Shown here: in pieces, positions 61,971 to 64,000 of the stretch
Numbering within the stretch: the stretch's first letter is position 1
How the letters are laid out: every line of letters starts with the position of its first letter
Source: Paracoccaceae bacterium
Lineage (GTDB): Bacteria; Pseudomonadota; Alphaproteobacteria; Rhodobacterales; Rhodobacteraceae
NCBI GenBank assembly: GCA_018222585.1
Contig: JAAFAB010000002.1
Span: 1-64,000 of the forward strand
DNA: 64,000 nucleotides
Direction: 5' to 3'
Made by a program: the position numbers and the translations under genes
The notes under the pieces: model-generated
What the model was told of the DNA's origin: nothing
Seen by the model: only the letters and a program-made list of their open reading frames with translations
Databases searched by the model: none

Positions 61971-64000
61971 TCAGCTCTCCTTGTTTCTGTCAGCTTGCCA
62001 CTCGGCGAAGGTCCGGTCTTCGCGGGCCAGCCGCTTCAGCAGCGGGGCCGGGCGCAGGCGGTCTTCGCCGGTCTCCTCCGCCCAGGCAGCAAGGGCGCGG
62101 GCGACGGTGCCCAGGCCCTCGCCGTCGGCCCAGTACATCAGCCCGCCGCGCCAGGCCGGGAAGCCGTAGCCATGCACATAGGTCACGTCGATGTCCGAGG
62201 GGCGCGCGGCAATCCCCTCGTCCAGGATGCGCGCCGCCTCGTTCACCATCGGGTAGAAGATGCGGGCGCGGATCTCGTCATCGGTGAAGCTGCGCGGCGT
62301 GATGCCGAGGCGATCCGAGACATCGGCAATGAGCTGATCCACCTCCGGGTCGGGCCGGGGCGTGCGCCCGTCCTCGTAGAGGTAATAGCCCTTGCCGGTC
62401 TTCTGTCCGAAGCGGCCAAGGTCGCAAAGCGCATCGGCCACCGGCAGGGCATAGCCCTGGCCTCGGCGCACCATGCGGGCGACGTCCAGCCCGGCCAGGT
62501 CGGCCATCTGGAACGGCCCCATGGCCATGCCGAAGCCAGTGATGACGCGGTCCACCGCCTCGGGGCGGGCGCCCTGCTGCAGCAGTTGTTCCGCCTGGTG
62601 GTGGCGTTGCCGCAGGATGCGGTTGCCGACGAAGCCGGGGCAGTTCCCGACGATCACCGCCTGCTTGCCCAGGACGGCGGCAAGTGCCAGCGCCGTGGCC
62701 AGGGTGTCGGCGTCCGTCCGTGCGCCGCGCACCACCTCAAGCAGGGTCATCACGTTGGCGGGCGAGAAGAAGTGCAGTCCGACCACGCGCTGCGGGCGCC
62801 CGGTCGCGGCCGCCATCTCGTCGATGTCGAGGGACGAGGTATTGGTGGCCAGCACGGCCTCGGGTGCCAACAGGCCGTCGAGATCCCGGAACAACTGCTG
62901 CTTCAGCGACATGTCCTCGAAGACGGCCTCGATCACCAGGTCGGCGTCCCGTGCGGCCTCAAGCGTCTGGGCCGGGGTGATGCGGGCCAGGCGCGCCTCG
63001 GCCTCGGAGGGGCTGAGGCGTCCGCGCTTCGCCGAGATCTCGTAGTTCTTGCGGATCCGGTCCAGGCCGGCGGCAAGGCCTTCGGCACTCTTGTCGATCA
63101 GGGTCACGGGAAGGCCCGCGTCGGCAAAGCACATGGCAATGCCGCCGCCCATGGTGCCCGCCCCGATCACCGCGGCGCGGGTGATCTTGCCGGCGGTGCC
63201 GGTCAGGCCTTCGGGCAGCCGGGCGGCGGCGCGTTCAGCGAAGAACAGATGGCGCATCGCGGCGGATTGCGGGCCTTCGCGCAGCCGCTGGAAAAGGGCC
63301 TGTTCGGCCTCTTGCGCTGCGCGCCCCTCTAGCGTGAAGGCATTGCCGATGGCCTCGACCAGCAGGTGTGGCGCCTCGGCGCCCCGGGCGCGCTTAAGCA
63401 GGCGCTCTGCGGCGGCTTCGAAGTCGGCGCGCGGACCCAGGGCCGCGCCGGTGGCGCGCCGCGGCGCGTCGAGAAGTCCACGGGCACAGGCGAGGGCGGC
63501 ACGGCGTAGGTCGGCGTGGTCCGACGCGACCTCGCTGAGCAGACCGATGTCCAGGGCCTCGGCGGCCGAGATGCGCCGGGCGCCGGCGATCAGGTCGAGC
63601 GCGGCGGCGGCGCCGATCACGGCGGGCAGGCGGAAGGTGCCGCCCGCGCCGGGGATCAGGCCCAGCTTGACCTCGGGCAGGCCCAGTTCGGTCCCGGGCG
63701 CCGCGACACGACCCGCGCAGGCCAGGGCCAGTTCGAACCCGGCGCCCAGCACCGGCCCGTGCAGTGCCGCGACCACGGGCTTTGCCATGGCCTCGATCCG
63801 CAGGAACAGCTCGGGGGAGGTCGGTTCGACCGGCGGCGCGGCAAGCTGGCGGATGTCGGCGCCGGCGCAGAAGGTCCGCCCCGTGCCCATCAGGACCACC
63901 CCGCGCAGGCTGTCATCGGCCTCGATCGCGTCCAGTCGGGCCGACAGCGCGGTTCGCACCTCATGGCCCATGGCATTCACCGGCGGATTGTCGATTGCCA
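61971..64000 (-). CDS. bifunctional enoyl-CoA hydratase / 3-hydroxyacyl-CoA dehydrogenase (partial)
   Basis: At least 669 residues; the frame is open to the window edge (IDNPPVNAMG), so the true start is outside. The N-terminal crotonase part has GTGRTFCAGADIRQLA, then ALHGPVLGAGFELALACAG with the oxyanion loop. The dehydrogenase part has AAVIGAGTMGGGIAMCFADA, then TNTSSLDIDEMAA and VGLHFFSPANVM. The C-terminus has GKGYYLYEDGRTPRPDP. It carries out two steps of beta-oxidation and is first in the operon with the thiolase and DUF35 gene. Confidence 0.95.
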   Translation of the reverse strand, partial: AIDNPPVNAMGHEVRTALSARLDAIEADDSLRGVVLMGTGRTFCAGADIRQLAAPPVEPTSPELFLRIEAMAKPVVAALHGPVLGAGFELALACAGRVAAPGTELGLPEVKLGLIPGAGGTFRLPAVIGAAAALDLIAGARRISAAEALDIGLLSEVASDHADLRRAALACARGLLDAPRRATGAALGPRADFEAAAERLLKRARGAEAPHLLVEAIGNAFTLEGRAAQEAEQALFQRLREGPQSAAMRHLFFAERAAARLPEGLTGTAGKITRAAVIGAGTMGGGIAMCFADAGLPVTLIDKSAEGLAAGLDRIRKNYEISAKRGRLSPSEAEARLARITPAQTLEAARDADLVIEAVFEDMSLKQQLFRDLDGLLAPEAVLATNTSSLDIDEMAAATGRPQRVVGLHFFSPANVMTLLEVVRGARTDADTLATALALAAVLGKQAVIVGNCPGFVGNRILRQRHHQAEQLLQQGARPEAVDRVITGFGMAMGPFQMADLAGLDVARMVRRGQGYALPVADALCDLGRFGQKTGKGYYLYEDGRTPRPDPEVDQLIADVSDRLGITPRSFTDDEIRARIFYPMVNEAARILDEGIAARPSDIDVTYVHGYGFPAWRGGLMYWADGEGLGTVARALAAWAEETGEDRLRPAPLLKRLAREDRTFAEWQADRNKES

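Overview
The window is GC-rich alphaproteobacterial DNA, most likely from a Rhodobacteraceae (Roseobacter-group) chromosome. The grounds are a class I lysyl-tRNA synthetase, a CtrA-like response regulator, TFIIB-type zinc-finger, TerB and DUF4336 genes of the kind common in that family, and integrases with an N-terminal half typical of alphaproteobacterial islands. This is inferred from protein recognition; no database search was run.

1-25 kb is ordinary chromosome. It holds a decayed chemotaxis-receptor remnant, a SnoaL-like/SDR pair divergent from an HxlR regulator, tRNA-fMet, a lone xylulokinase, an AcrAB-type efflux pair, a CtrA-like regulator, a large beta-helix protein, lysK, terB, dacB, nadD, an AI-2E-type permease, ychF and an SH3-domain protein. 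It ends at a complete tRNA-Ser(GCT).

25-47.7 kb is a tandem pair of islands inserted in the 3' end of that tRNA-Ser. The last 23 bases of the tRNA recur at 36632-36654, and the last 16 recur at 47709-47724. Each island carries, near both ends, a pair of TGCTACACA motifs spaced 12 bp apart, which look like integrase arm sites. Island 1 (about 25.0-36.65 kb) carries a PemK-like gene, a three-gene SIR2-HerA-(beta-flower) defence operon, an origin/oriT-like repeat region, a MobV-type relaxase, two small orphans, an AT-rich 504-residue orphan protein, a degenerate tRNA-like gene and an intact integrase. Island 2 (about 36.65-47.72 kb) has an integrase ruined by an amber codon and by IS scars. Its cargo is a five-gene operon (MipA/OmpV-like protein, membrane-fusion protein, RND pump, OmpR-type regulator, sensor kinase) lying between two directly repeated IS5-family sequences. 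Four 10-bp phased repeats upstream look like the binding site of its own regulator. A hairpin terminator 26 bases beyond the last att copy is probably the original terminator of the tRNA-Ser gene.

47.7-64 kb returns to chromosome: a third, truncated integrase and then catabolic genes. On the minus strand lies an SMP-30-like lactonase, a beta-hydroxyacid dehydrogenase and tcuA-tcuB (tricarballylate oxidation). Divergent from it on the plus strand is an SCP2-like protein, an alpha/beta hydrolase, a complete LIV-type ABC importer and an aldehyde dehydrogenase. Convergent to that is a DUF35 protein, a thiolase and a bifunctional enoyl-CoA hydratase/3-hydroxyacyl-CoA dehydrogenase that runs off the window. 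Together they suggest uptake and CoA-dependent beta-oxidation of an organic acid or ester; the substrate cannot be read from the sequence.

The parts most worth following up are the SIR2-HerA operon with its third gene, the AT-rich orphan at 33.3-34.8 kb, the tandem att/arm-site architecture, and the IS-bracketed self-regulated efflux operon.
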